From an uncultured Rubrobacteraceae bacterium (lineage in GTDB: Bacteria; Actinomycetota; Rubrobacteria; Rubrobacterales; Rubrobacteraceae), in NCBI GenBank assembly GCA_902806105.1, contig CADCVI010000207.1, forward strand, positions 1 through 22,071: a stretch of 22,071 bases of DNA, read 5' to 3'. Position numbers and translations under genes: made by a program. Below are positions 16,788 to 22,071 of this stretch, in pieces (position 1 is the first letter of the stretch; each line of letters starts with the position of its first letter). Below the pieces are notes generated by a model. That model saw only the letters and a list, made by a program, of their open reading frames with translations. It had not been told where the DNA came from and did not search any database.

Positions 16788-16960
16788 GGGAGTTTAGACG
16801 GGGCTGGGATCTTGCCCGCTCGCGGCAGTCTCGAATCGGCCCGGCCCGCTCGGAACCGGGAGCAGGTATTGTTGGTGGGAAGGCCGCGGTGCCCCAGGAA
16901 AAAGGCCGCTCGTGGGCCGTGTGTAGGGACGCGAACTAGGGCAAGCACTCCGGGTTCGGC

Positions 16961-16966
16961 TATGCT
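16961..16966 (+). promoter_or_regulatory. -10-like element of a possible small transcript
   Basis: TATGCT, preceded by GGC and followed by CTGGGCGCGC. The promoter at 12348 shares the core CTATGCT and a GGCGCGC stretch behind it. No convincing -35 is seen. A transcript from here would end at the hairpin at 17120. Confidence 0.3.
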
Positions 16967-16989
16967 CTGGGCGCGCACGACGGTTGTTC

Positions 16990-17100
16990 GTGAGGAGTGA
17001 TACGACGGCCGTAAAATCTGGATGGAGCCAAAGATCGGGACCTTACGCCTACGAGCAGCCTGCTACAGGGAGATGGAGGACGAGTTGCCGTGGGCCGTGA
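16990..17100 (+). CDS. Candidate small ORF of 36 codons
   Basis: A GTG-initiated frame ends with TGA at 17098-17100, 19 bases before a strong terminator-like hairpin. The peptide has a Gly/Ser/Tyr/Trp-rich body including SGPYAYEQPATGRW and one Cys. I recognise no family. Third-position GC is only about 55%, low for this genome, and no ribosome site precedes the GTG, so a non-coding RNA is an equal alternative. A second frame from ATG 17022 has higher third-position GC but runs on through the hairpin and antisense to the dehydrogenase gene, so it is not a natural gene end. Confidence 0.25.
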   Translation: MRSDTTAVKSGWSQRSGPYAYEQPATGRWRTSCRGP

Positions 17101-17119
17101 GAAGGATCGCCCGAGAAGG

Positions 17120-17154
17120 AAGAGGGGCCCGGGGATGGTCCCCGGGCCCCTCTT
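17120..17154. terminator. Strong 16-bp hairpin, bidirectional terminator
   Basis: The arms 17120-17135 and 17139-17154 are perfect reverse complements, with loop TGG. The stem is mostly G-C with two A-T pairs at its base (arm starts AAGAGGGGCCC). No long T run follows on either strand, only TCTTCTGT on plus. It sits 30 bases after the end of the alcohol dehydrogenase gene on the minus strand and also closes the possible small plus-strand transcript. Confidence 0.75.
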
Positions 17155-17183
17155 CTGTAAGTTCCGGCGGCCGTGCCGGTTCT

Positions 17184-18245
17184 CTAGGCTTCGGCCCCCT
17201 CGGGGACGAGGATGCCCCTGCCCCTGAGGTTGCCGTTGTTGAGGTCCTGGATAGCGTCGTTTACGGCATCGAGCGGGTAGGTCGACGTGTGGAGCTTGAC
17301 CAGGCCGCGGGCCGTGAGGTTCATCAGCTCCTCCAGGTCGTTGTAGGTGCCGACCAGGTTGCCGATGACGCTCCGCTCCGTGGAGATGATGTCTATGGTC
17401 GGGATCTCGACCTTGCCCCCGTAGCCGATAACGTAGTGGAAGCCGCCCGGGCGGGTCATCGTCCAGGCTTCGTCCTGCGCGCCGCGCTCGCCGACGTAGT
17501 CGAAGACTACCTCCGCGCCGCCGTTGGTCATCTCGAGCACCTGATCCGCGTAGCCCTCACGGACCTGTACGGTCTCGTCCGCGCCCCAGTCCTTCGCGAG
17601 CGCGAGGGCTTCCTCGTTGGGGTCCACGACGATTATGTTCGTGGGCGTCATCGCCCTGAGGCACTGGATGCCGATGTGCCCGAGCCCGCCGGCGCCTATG
17701 ACGACGGCGTTCGTGCCCGCGTACAGCTCCGGTACGGACTTCCTGACGGCGTGGTGGGCGGTCAGGCCCGCGTCGGCCAGCGCCGCGATGTCCTTGGGCT
17801 GAAGGATCGGGTCGAGCTTGACGACGCTGCGGGCGCTCGTCTTCAGAAGCTGGGCGAAGCCGCCGTCCTGGGAGATGCCCGGGAAACGGCCGTTGACGCA
17901 CTGCATGTCGCGCCCGGCGCGGCAGTAGTGGCAGAGGCCGCACGTCATGAGGGGGTGGCAGATCACGGTGTCGCCCGGCGCCACGTTCGAGACCGCGGAG
18001 CCCACCTCCTCGACCCAGCCCGAGTTCTCGTGTCCCAGGATGTAGGGGAGAAGGCTCCCGTCCGCGTCCTGGATGGGCGCCCACTGTCCCTCGACGACGT
18101 GGATGTCCGTCCGGCAGAGCCCGGCGGCCCCGACCCTGACGATTACGTCGAACGGATCCTCGATCCTGGGCTCTTCTACCTGCTCCACCGTGAGGCTGTC
18201 CGTGGGTATGCTCGGGTCGTACCTGTGTAGTCTAGCTGCCTGCAT
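17184..18245 (-). CDS. Zinc-dependent NAD alcohol dehydrogenase (MDR family)
   Basis: The 353-residue protein is a medium-chain zinc alcohol dehydrogenase. The catalytic zinc site has C44 (AGLCRTD) with H72 and E73 in GHEN, and the structural zinc site has C102, C105, C108, C116. The Rossmann motif is GAGGLGHIGIQ. The ATG at 18245 has a good AAAGGAG site; upstream codons in this frame run antisense to the DUF59 gene and are not family-like. It is the last gene of the amidohydrolase-DUF59-dehydrogenase operon, 23 bases after the DUF59 gene. In propane monooxygenase clusters the matching gene is thought to oxidise the secondary or primary alcohol product; here the substrate is inferred from that context only. 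Confidence 0.92.
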   Translation of the reverse strand: MQAARLHRYDPSIPTDSLTVEQVEEPRIEDPFDVIVRVGAAGLCRTDIHVVEGQWAPIQDADGSLLPYILGHENSGWVEEVGSAVSNVAPGDTVICHPLMTCGLCHYCRAGRDMQCVNGRFPGISQDGGFAQLLKTSARSVVKLDPILQPKDIAALADAGLTAHHAVRKSVPELYAGTNAVVIGAGGLGHIGIQCLRAMTPTNIIVVDPNEEALALAKDWGADETVQVREGYADQVLEMTNGGAEVVFDYVGERGAQDEAWTMTRPGGFHYVIGYGGKVEIPTIDIISTERSVIGNLVGTYNDLEELMNLTARGLVKLHTSTYPLDAVNDAIQDLNNGNLRGRGILVPEGAEA

Positions 18246-18268
18246 AACAGGCTCCTTTCTCGATTGGT

Positions 18269-18958
18269 CTAGCTTAGGATGCCGGAAGATTCGCCGTAGC
18301 GGGTGGCGAGCAGCCCGCGGCAGAGCCCCGCGTTCCCCTCGATGCTCACCCGTGTCAGCCGCGCGAACCTGAGGTGCTGGACGACCGCGTCTTTCGGCAC
18401 GCGGTTGCCGTCCGGGTCGACGACGAGCGGCGCCTCCGCCGAGGCGTCCAGCCCGAGCTCCGCCCGCCGCTCCAGATACGTCTCGAACGCTGTCGAGGGC
18501 GGGACGTCGTTCAGGGTCATATCGGCGAGCCCCGCCGGGGTGTTCCCGTCGGCGAGGAGCGTGCGGCACAGCTGCTCCTGGCGGCTGACAAACGCCTTGC
18601 GCTGGAAGGTCGTCCTCAAGCCTTCGAGGTCCGGCCCCTCCGTCTCGCCCTCGAAGGCGTGGTCGAAGCCCCGCTCGTCGTTCACGCCCGCGTTGATCTC
18701 GCTGGAGGCATAGTGGTCCTCGAGGATCACGCGCGCCCGTTCGACGCCCGGGACCGAGAGGACTGCCTCTTTTGCGTCCGCGACCATGAGGTACGAGAAG
18801 TTCGGGGCGCAGAAGTACGTCGGGAGACGCAGGCGAACGGAGACGAAACCGTCCTCAATGTCCAGCCCCGAGACGAACTCGAGGTCGGTTATGGGCTCGT
18901 CGAGCTCCGGGTCCCGGACGCCCGAGAGGGCGCCCAGGACCGCGTCGCGGGTGATCAT
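18269..18958 (-). CDS. DUF59 / MIP18-family protein of monooxygenase-accessory type
   Basis: The N-terminal 100 residues have the DUF59 pattern of iron-sulfur assembly proteins (SufT, PaaD): ITRDAVLGALSGVRDPELDEPITDLEFV, then VRLRLPTYFCAPNFSYLMVAD, with C50 in the usual reactive position. About 130 further residues follow that a minimal DUF59 protein of about 100 residues lacks. The ATG at 18958 overlaps the stop of the amidohydrolase gene by one base (TGATG), a sign of coupling. The protein may help insert metal or Fe-S centres into a partner enzyme, but no such partner is in the window. In actinobacterial propane monooxygenase loci a DUF59 gene sits in this same place. Confidence 0.85.
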   Translation of the reverse strand: MITRDAVLGALSGVRDPELDEPITDLEFVSGLDIEDGFVSVRLRLPTYFCAPNFSYLMVADAKEAVLSVPGVERARVILEDHYASSEINAGVNDERGFDHAFEGETEGPDLEGLRTTFQRKAFVSRQEQLCRTLLADGNTPAGLADMTLNDVPPSTAFETYLERRAELGLDASAEAPLVVDPDGNRVPKDAVVQHLRFARLTRVSIEGNAGLCRGLLATRYGESSGILS

Positions 18959-19998
18959 CAGGCCGGGTTGACCGGCTCGGCTGCCACAGGACCCGTGGCG
19001 CTGCCGGCGGTGGCGAGCTGCATCTCGGCCGGGACCTCGATGTCGTAGAGCTTCGCCGCGTTCAGGCCGAGGATCTTGCGCTTGATGTCCGGCGTGATCT
19101 CGGCGTAGTCGTCGAACTGCGGGTCTTCGGGGTACTTGAAGTCCACGAACTTCTCGACGAGCCAGCCCGGCTGCCAGAGGGCGTAGTCGCTGGCGAACAT
19201 GATGCGATCCTCGCCGATCCAGTACAGAAGCTCCCCGATAATCTGGGCGAAGTAGCGGGGCTTCGCGTGGATGAACGGCATCGCCACGGCGAGCCCGCCG
19301 TACACGTTGGGCTCCTGCGTCCCGATCCAGCAGAAGTCCTCCAACCTCGGCAGCCCGACGTGCTCGACGACGAAGTTGAGGTCCGGGAACAGGCTGGCGG
19401 TCCGGTCGACGTCCGCCACGTCGAACGCGTCGCGGTTCAACGGCCAGATCGTCGGTCCCTTGTGGACGTGGATGTTCTTTATCCCGAGCTCCTGGGCCCT
19501 CTCCAGGTACTTGAGGCTCCACGGATCGTCGAGCTGGTAGCCCTTGGACTCACCCTTCCACTCAGCGGTGTAGAGCTTGACGCCCTTGGAGCCGTACTTC
19601 TCGTAGTCGCGCTCCAGCCACTCGAGGCCCTTCTCCTCGTTGCGGGGGTCGAAGCCGAAGTTGGCGAGGAACTTGCCCGGGTACTTCTCCACGAGCGGAA
19701 AGTTGCGCTCGATGGGGTTGAACCCGGTGTCGTAGAAGTCCGTGAGGTAGGTGGACTGCAAGATCGCCGCGTCCACGTGCCCGACCTCGAAAAGGTCGTG
19801 CACGATGTCCTGTTCGGTGTACTTGCGGTACTTCTCGAAGGACCATGTGTATTCGTCGGGGCTCAGGTTTGCATGGTAGTCGTAGAAGCACTTTATAAAG
19901 CCTTCGCCGTACTCGTTCGTGGTGTTCTCCGGGCTTGCGTCCCAGAAGTGGATGTGTTCGTCCACCACGAAGTACTTCTCGCCGTCTTTCTCGTACAC
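18958..19998 (-). CDS. Amidohydrolase 2 family metal-dependent hydrolase
   Basis: The 346-residue protein is a TIM-barrel amidohydrolase (PF04909 type). The first metal pair is H15 and H17 in DEHIHFWD; later landmarks are NIHVHKGPTIWP, VVEHVGLPR and the C-terminal ASDYALWQPGW, whose Asp is the usual metal ligand. The GTG at 19998 is chosen because AGGGGA lies about 6 bases upstream and the family's start (YFVVDEHIHFWD) follows directly; the longer open frame adds a basic stretch with no family support. The last 25 residues are Ala/Pro-rich. It is the first gene of the operon and is preceded by a promoter and palindrome. Related genes lie just after mimABCD/prmABCD. The biochemical role there is not settled and a hydrolase or decarboxylase activity is possible. 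Confidence 0.88.
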   Translation of the reverse strand: MYEKDGEKYFVVDEHIHFWDASPENTTNEYGEGFIKCFYDYHANLSPDEYTWSFEKYRKYTEQDIVHDLFEVGHVDAAILQSTYLTDFYDTGFNPIERNFPLVEKYPGKFLANFGFDPRNEEKGLEWLERDYEKYGSKGVKLYTAEWKGESKGYQLDDPWSLKYLERAQELGIKNIHVHKGPTIWPLNRDAFDVADVDRTASLFPDLNFVVEHVGLPRLEDFCWIGTQEPNVYGGLAVAMPFIHAKPRYFAQIIGELLYWIGEDRIMFASDYALWQPGWLVEKFVDFKYPEDPQFDDYAEITPDIKRKILGLNAAKLYDIEVPAEMQLATAGSATGPVAAEPVNPA

Positions 19999-20075
19999 GA
20001 GATCCCCTTTCCCTCTCTTCGTCTTGCCGCATTTCCCCTTGCGGGAGCGCCTCCAGCACCCCTCAGACTCGCGCC

Positions 20076-20105
20076 ATAATATCAACAACCTCGATGATCG
20101 AGCAA
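20076..20105 (-). promoter_or_regulatory. Promoter of the amidohydrolase operon
   Basis: On the minus strand, TTGCTC (20105-20100) and TATTAT (20081-20076) are 18 bases apart. The spacer and -35 carry a perfect palindrome. The start codon is about 78 bases downstream. Confidence 0.5.
20090..20102. promoter_or_regulatory. Palindromic operator candidate CTCGATGATCGAG
   Basis: A perfect 6-1-6 inverted repeat lies across the -35 end and spacer of the minus-strand promoter. A protein bound here would block RNA polymerase, so a repressor site is the simplest reading. No regulator gene is in the operon. Confidence 0.4.
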
Positions 20106-20243
20106 GAGATAAATACGAATTATCGTGTGGCACCGGACGCGCGGTCTGGATCTACCTGTGTTTTCCGTGGGAGGGACTAAAATATCGGCTGATCGTGTGC
20201 GGAGGGTTGGTGATTTTGCGGGCTGGGCTATGGGGGGAAGGCG

Positions 20244-20699
20244 TTGGGTAAGAAGCGGGGCCTCGGGCTAGGGGCTCTGTTGACGCACCTTACGATCTGG
20301 GGGGTCGTCGTCCTCGTCGTTGCGGCCGTCGCGGTGCCCCTGTTTATCAACAACAGGTACATGGCGTGGGACGGGTCGGCCAAGAACCGGCTGACGCGCG
20401 CGGCCGCGGCGATGGACGAATGCGCGCAGTCGAGACGGGGCTCCTACGCCGGGTGCGAGGCCTTCACCATGCAGGGGCTGGACCGCAGCCTGGAGTGGCG
20501 GGATCCCACCGCAGAGGATGGATACTTTGCCCAGAGAAGGAGGGACAAGGTAGGGCTGGTCTTCGTGAGCGAGCGCGGCGACGACAGCTTCCGGTTAGAG
20601 GCGACGAGCCGGACCGGCAGGACGTTCGCCTACGAGTACCAGGACGGCGAGGTCACGCGCACGAGGACCGGCAACGCCGAAGGGCCCGTCCCCTGGTAG
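20244..20699 (+). CDS. Pilin-like membrane protein, unknown function
   Basis: The 151-residue protein has one N-terminal hydrophobic helix (about 14-36, including WGVVVLVVAAVAVPLFINNRY). This is followed by a helix beginning SAKNRLTRAAAAMDECAQ and a segment RRGSYAGCEAF, a layout seen in type IV pilins and pseudopilins (compare AIPAFL near the end of the pilin helix). The normal prepilin peptidase site and Glu5 are not clear. Two Cys (in DECAQ and AGCEAF) could form a disulfide outside the cell. The TTG start at 20244 has a GGGGGGAAG site just upstream. A weak -10 (TAAAAT, 20178-20183) lies upstream. It converges with a sortase gene. Relation to pilins is my inference from pattern only. Confidence 0.6.
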   Translation: MGKKRGLGLGALLTHLTIWGVVVLVVAAVAVPLFINNRYMAWDGSAKNRLTRAAAAMDECAQSRRGSYAGCEAFTMQGLDRSLEWRDPTAEDGYFAQRRRDKVGLVFVSERGDDSFRLEATSRTGRTFAYEYQDGEVTRTRTGNAEGPVPW

Positions 20700-20720
20700 T
20701 GGGGAGCGGGCCCTTCGGCG
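20675..20720. terminator. Shared bidirectional terminator of the pilin-like and sortase genes
   Basis: Arms 20675-20688 and 20707-20720 are perfect 14-base reverse complements, extended inward by TCCCC/GGGGA with one bulged base. The loop includes the TAG stop of the pilin-like gene. TTTCT follows on the plus strand. The sortase gene ends at 20743 on the other strand. Confidence 0.75.
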
Positions 20721-20742
20721 TTTCTGCGAGCGGTGGCCGATC

Positions 20743-21573
20743 CTAGACGCGGACACCGCGCACTATAAGGCGCCCGGACTCCGGACCCGAGCTCATCAAC
20801 CTCGGGCCGATCGTGAACCAGTCGTCCGGGGTCTCCGTGCAAACCTGCAGCGTCACGGTGTCGGTGCCGGTCGGTCCCGTCACCCAGGTGTCGTACGGCG
20901 TCACGGCGAAGATCTCGCTGACCGCGTAGGTGTACGTCTCGCCGTTGGCGTCGGTGAGCGTGATCTCGTCACCCATCGAGATCGAGGGCAGGTCGTAGAA
21001 GATCCGGTCGGAGGGCGTGCCGGGGTAGCCGACGCGGTGGCCGGCGATGTAGGTGTTCGCGCCCTGCTCCCAGGGGAACCCGGTGCCCGGCAGGTGCATC
21101 GTGCCGGCGGTCAACGCGGCCTCGGAGTTCTCATCGATAACCGGCGTACCCGAGATACCGAGGGACGGGACCGACAGGTACATCGTGGGATCGCTCGGCG
21201 CGTTAGCGACCTCTTCGTTGTCGTACTGGGACCCCTCGTACTGGTACTCGTAAGCTTCTGCCCCGGCCGTCTCGCCGTCCTCGGCCTCCAACTCCTCCGC
21301 CGGCATCCCCTCGGCCGGCTCGCCCTCGGCCGGCAACTCCTCGGCCCCGGACTTCTCGGCCTCGGTCGTCTCGGCCTTCTCGGTCGTCTCCTCCGCGGTC
21401 TTCTCGGTCGTGGAGGGACTCTGGGCGCTCTCTGCCTGCCGGGTCGGCTCCTCCTCCCCGCCGCCCCCGCCGCCGGAGGTCTCCTCCTCGCCACAGGAGA
21501 CGGCGAGGCCGGATAGTGCGACGAATGCCAGGGAGACCAACAGGCGAGAGCGAGTCCGCTTATTCTCCATCAT
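20743..21573 (-). CDS. Sortase with a lipoprotein signal peptide
   Basis: Sortases are membrane-bound transpeptidases that join surface proteins to the cell wall or build pili. The catalytic His is H179 (YIAGHRVGYPG) and the Cys is C245 (TLQVCTE); the Arg is R268 (GRLIVRG) or R258. The domain covers about residues 128-276. The N-terminus is a basic start, a hydrophobic stretch and SGLAVSC, where C27 fits a lipobox, so it would be lipid-anchored outside instead of by a membrane helix. A low-complexity Glu/Thr/Ala/Pro linker (30-110) follows. The first of two ATGs at 21573 has AGGAG upstream. Class E or a divergent class is likely. No LPxTG substrate gene is seen here. Confidence 0.88.
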   Translation of the reverse strand: MMENKRTRSRLLVSLAFVALSGLAVSCGEEETSGGGGGGEEEPTRQAESAQSPSTTEKTAEETTEKAETTEAEKSGAEELPAEGEPAEGMPAEELEAEDGETAGAEAYEYQYEGSQYDNEEVANAPSDPTMYLSVPSLGISGTPVIDENSEAALTAGTMHLPGTGFPWEQGANTYIAGHRVGYPGTPSDRIFYDLPSISMGDEITLTDANGETYTYAVSEIFAVTPYDTWVTGPTGTDTVTLQVCTETPDDWFTIGPRLMSSGPESGRLIVRGVRV

Positions 21574-21742
21574 TGCTCTTACTCCTTGTCAGCGCATCGA
21601 GGTCCGAAGCGCAGGCTCTATCTTGGGGGCGTACTCCGTGCTTCTGCAATAATATTACGTTCTTCCGGACCGGACGGATCACCGCGGTCCCTTTCTCACC
21701 GCCCTTCGATGGAGGGTAGCCGCGGAAGGCTCGATCGGCCTG

Positions 21743-21748
21743 TATACT
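21743..21748 (+). promoter_or_regulatory. gloA: -10 element before gloA
   Basis: TATACT is preceded by TG and lies 39 bases before the gloA start. The -35 is not convincing. The rest of the 213-base gap (21574-21786) is AT-richer and holds AATAATATT at 21646-21654, which may belong to the sortase promoter. Confidence 0.4.
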
Positions 21749-21786
21749 GCCCGATTGCAGGAAGATACGACCCGGGAGGAGCATCA

Positions 21787-22071
21787 TGGCACCACAGTAC
21801 ATACACACCTGTTACCGTATCCTGGATCCCGCCAGAAGCAAAGAGTTTTACGTCGAGAAGTTCGGTATGAAGCTCGTCGGCGAGATGCATTTCGACACGG
21901 CCACGAACTACTTTTTCGCCATGGAGGCCGATGCCTCGCAGCCGATGCTCGAGCTCACCCACAACCACGACCAGACCGAGCCCTACGAGTTGGGCAACGG
22001 CTACTCCCACGTAGCCTTCACCGTCGACGACCTCCCGGGCTTCGTCGACGGCCTGAAGCAGTCGGGCGTCG
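21787..22071 (+). CDS. gloA: Glyoxalase I (lactoylglutathione lyase type), 3' end missing
   Basis: Glyoxalase I isomerises the hemithioacetal of methylglyoxal and a thiol to a thioester. The 95 visible residues open with YIHTCYRILDPARSKEFYVEKFGMKLVGEM and continue with LELTHNHDQTEPYELGNGYSHVAFTVDD, both typical of GloA. Metal ligands H7, E56 and H75 are in the places known from the E. coli enzyme (H5, E56, H74); the fourth ligand (E122) is off the right edge. The ATG at 21787 has GGGAGGA 6 bases upstream. Many actinobacteria lack glutathione, so the thiol cofactor may be different. Confidence 0.88.

Larger units (their letters stand above)
16788..17183. other. Intergenic region with a possible small transcript
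   Basis: These 396 bases between the converging P1 peptidase and alcohol dehydrogenase genes hold no gene of recognised family. A -10-like TATGCT, a 36-codon frame and a 16-bp hairpin are found in the second half and are listed separately. The first half (16788-16950) shows only weak GC-rich stems and nothing else supportable. Confidence 0.5.

Noticed and set aside
16825..16850. tRNA T-arm-like TCGAATC
   Set aside because: The flanking bases do not form a 5-bp T stem and no acceptor or anticodon stem is found.
15839..16939. 366-codon plus-strand frame over the P1 peptidase
   Set aside because: Arg/Gly-rich shadow frame of the peptidase gene; the latter has all family motifs.
17022..18230. 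402-codon open frame on the plus strand
   Set aside because: It crosses the strong hairpin and is antisense to the alcohol dehydrogenase, which has all its zinc and NAD motifs.
18246..18569. Upstream extension of the alcohol dehydrogenase frame
   Set aside because: It overlaps the DUF59 gene, has no family similarity, and the ATG at 18245 has a clear AAAGGAG site.
18959..19522. Upstream extension of the DUF59 frame
   Set aside because: It lies over the amidohydrolase gene in another frame; the ATG at 18958 fits the family start and the coupled TGATG junction.
19999..20133. N-terminal extension of the amidohydrolase to an upstream start
   Set aside because: The added residues are basic and unlike the family, and the extension would start upstream of the predicted promoter; GTG 19998 has a good ribosome site.
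21250..21480. Repeat-like low-complexity stretch as a possible separate element
   Set aside because: It is the Glu/Thr/Ala/Pro linker coded within the sortase frame, with no longer perfect repeat unit.

Overview
The window is a 22 kb piece of a high-GC chromosome. Its reading frames have very high third-position GC, and GTG and TTG starts are common. The gene set suggests a deep-branching actinobacterium of the Rubrobacter type: futalosine-type menaquinone synthesis, a TatA/TatC pair without TatB, a tmk-holB-ricT block, a decaprenyl-phosphate phosphoribosyltransferase relative and a sortase. The genus is inferred from gene content only. No tRNA, rRNA, CRISPR array, insertion sequence or phage gene was recognised.

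Positions 1-6410 are on the plus strand and concern cofactors and quinones. They hold hemL (cut by the left edge), a small ORF that may be a HepS-like prenyl synthase subunit, menG/ubiE, a long-chain polyprenyl diphosphate synthase, an unlisted 35-codon ORF, mqnA, an amidohydrolase that is probably aminodeoxyfutalosine deaminase, and a membrane-anchored TPR protein. Together these supply the ring precursor steps (MqnA, deaminase), the side chain (prenyl synthase) and the last methylation (MenG) of menaquinone. The other mqn genes must lie elsewhere.

Positions 6432-9864 hold tatA and tatC, a structured 296-base intergenic stretch, a UbiA-superfamily DPPR-synthase-like enzyme and a flippase-like membrane protein. 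Positions 9946-12237 hold a DNA topoisomerase I of archaeal (haloarchaeal-like) rather than bacterial type, apparently on a leaderless transcript. Positions 12324-16787 hold a class I glutamine-amidotransferase-like hydrolase (peptidase C26), tmk, holB, ricT and a P1/DmpA-family self-processing peptidase. These lie in one direction with overlapping or nearly touching ends.

Positions 16788-17183 are an intergenic stretch with a possible promoter, a 36-codon ORF and a very strong hairpin, so they may be a small independent transcript. On the minus strand from 20105 down to 17184 lies an operon of amidohydrolase, DUF59/MIP18 protein and zinc alcohol dehydrogenase. This trio and its order match the accessory genes of actinobacterial propane/soluble di-iron monooxygenase clusters, but no monooxygenase or GroEL gene is here. 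Positions 20244-21573 hold a pilin-like protein and, convergent to it, a sortase with a lipoprotein signal. The window ends inside a glyoxalase I gene.

The items most worth following up are the orphan monooxygenase-accessory trio with its palindromic operator candidate, the archaeal-type topA, the lipoprotein sortase, the possible HepS-like protein, the small ORFs at 3441 and 16990, and the structured region before 7982.
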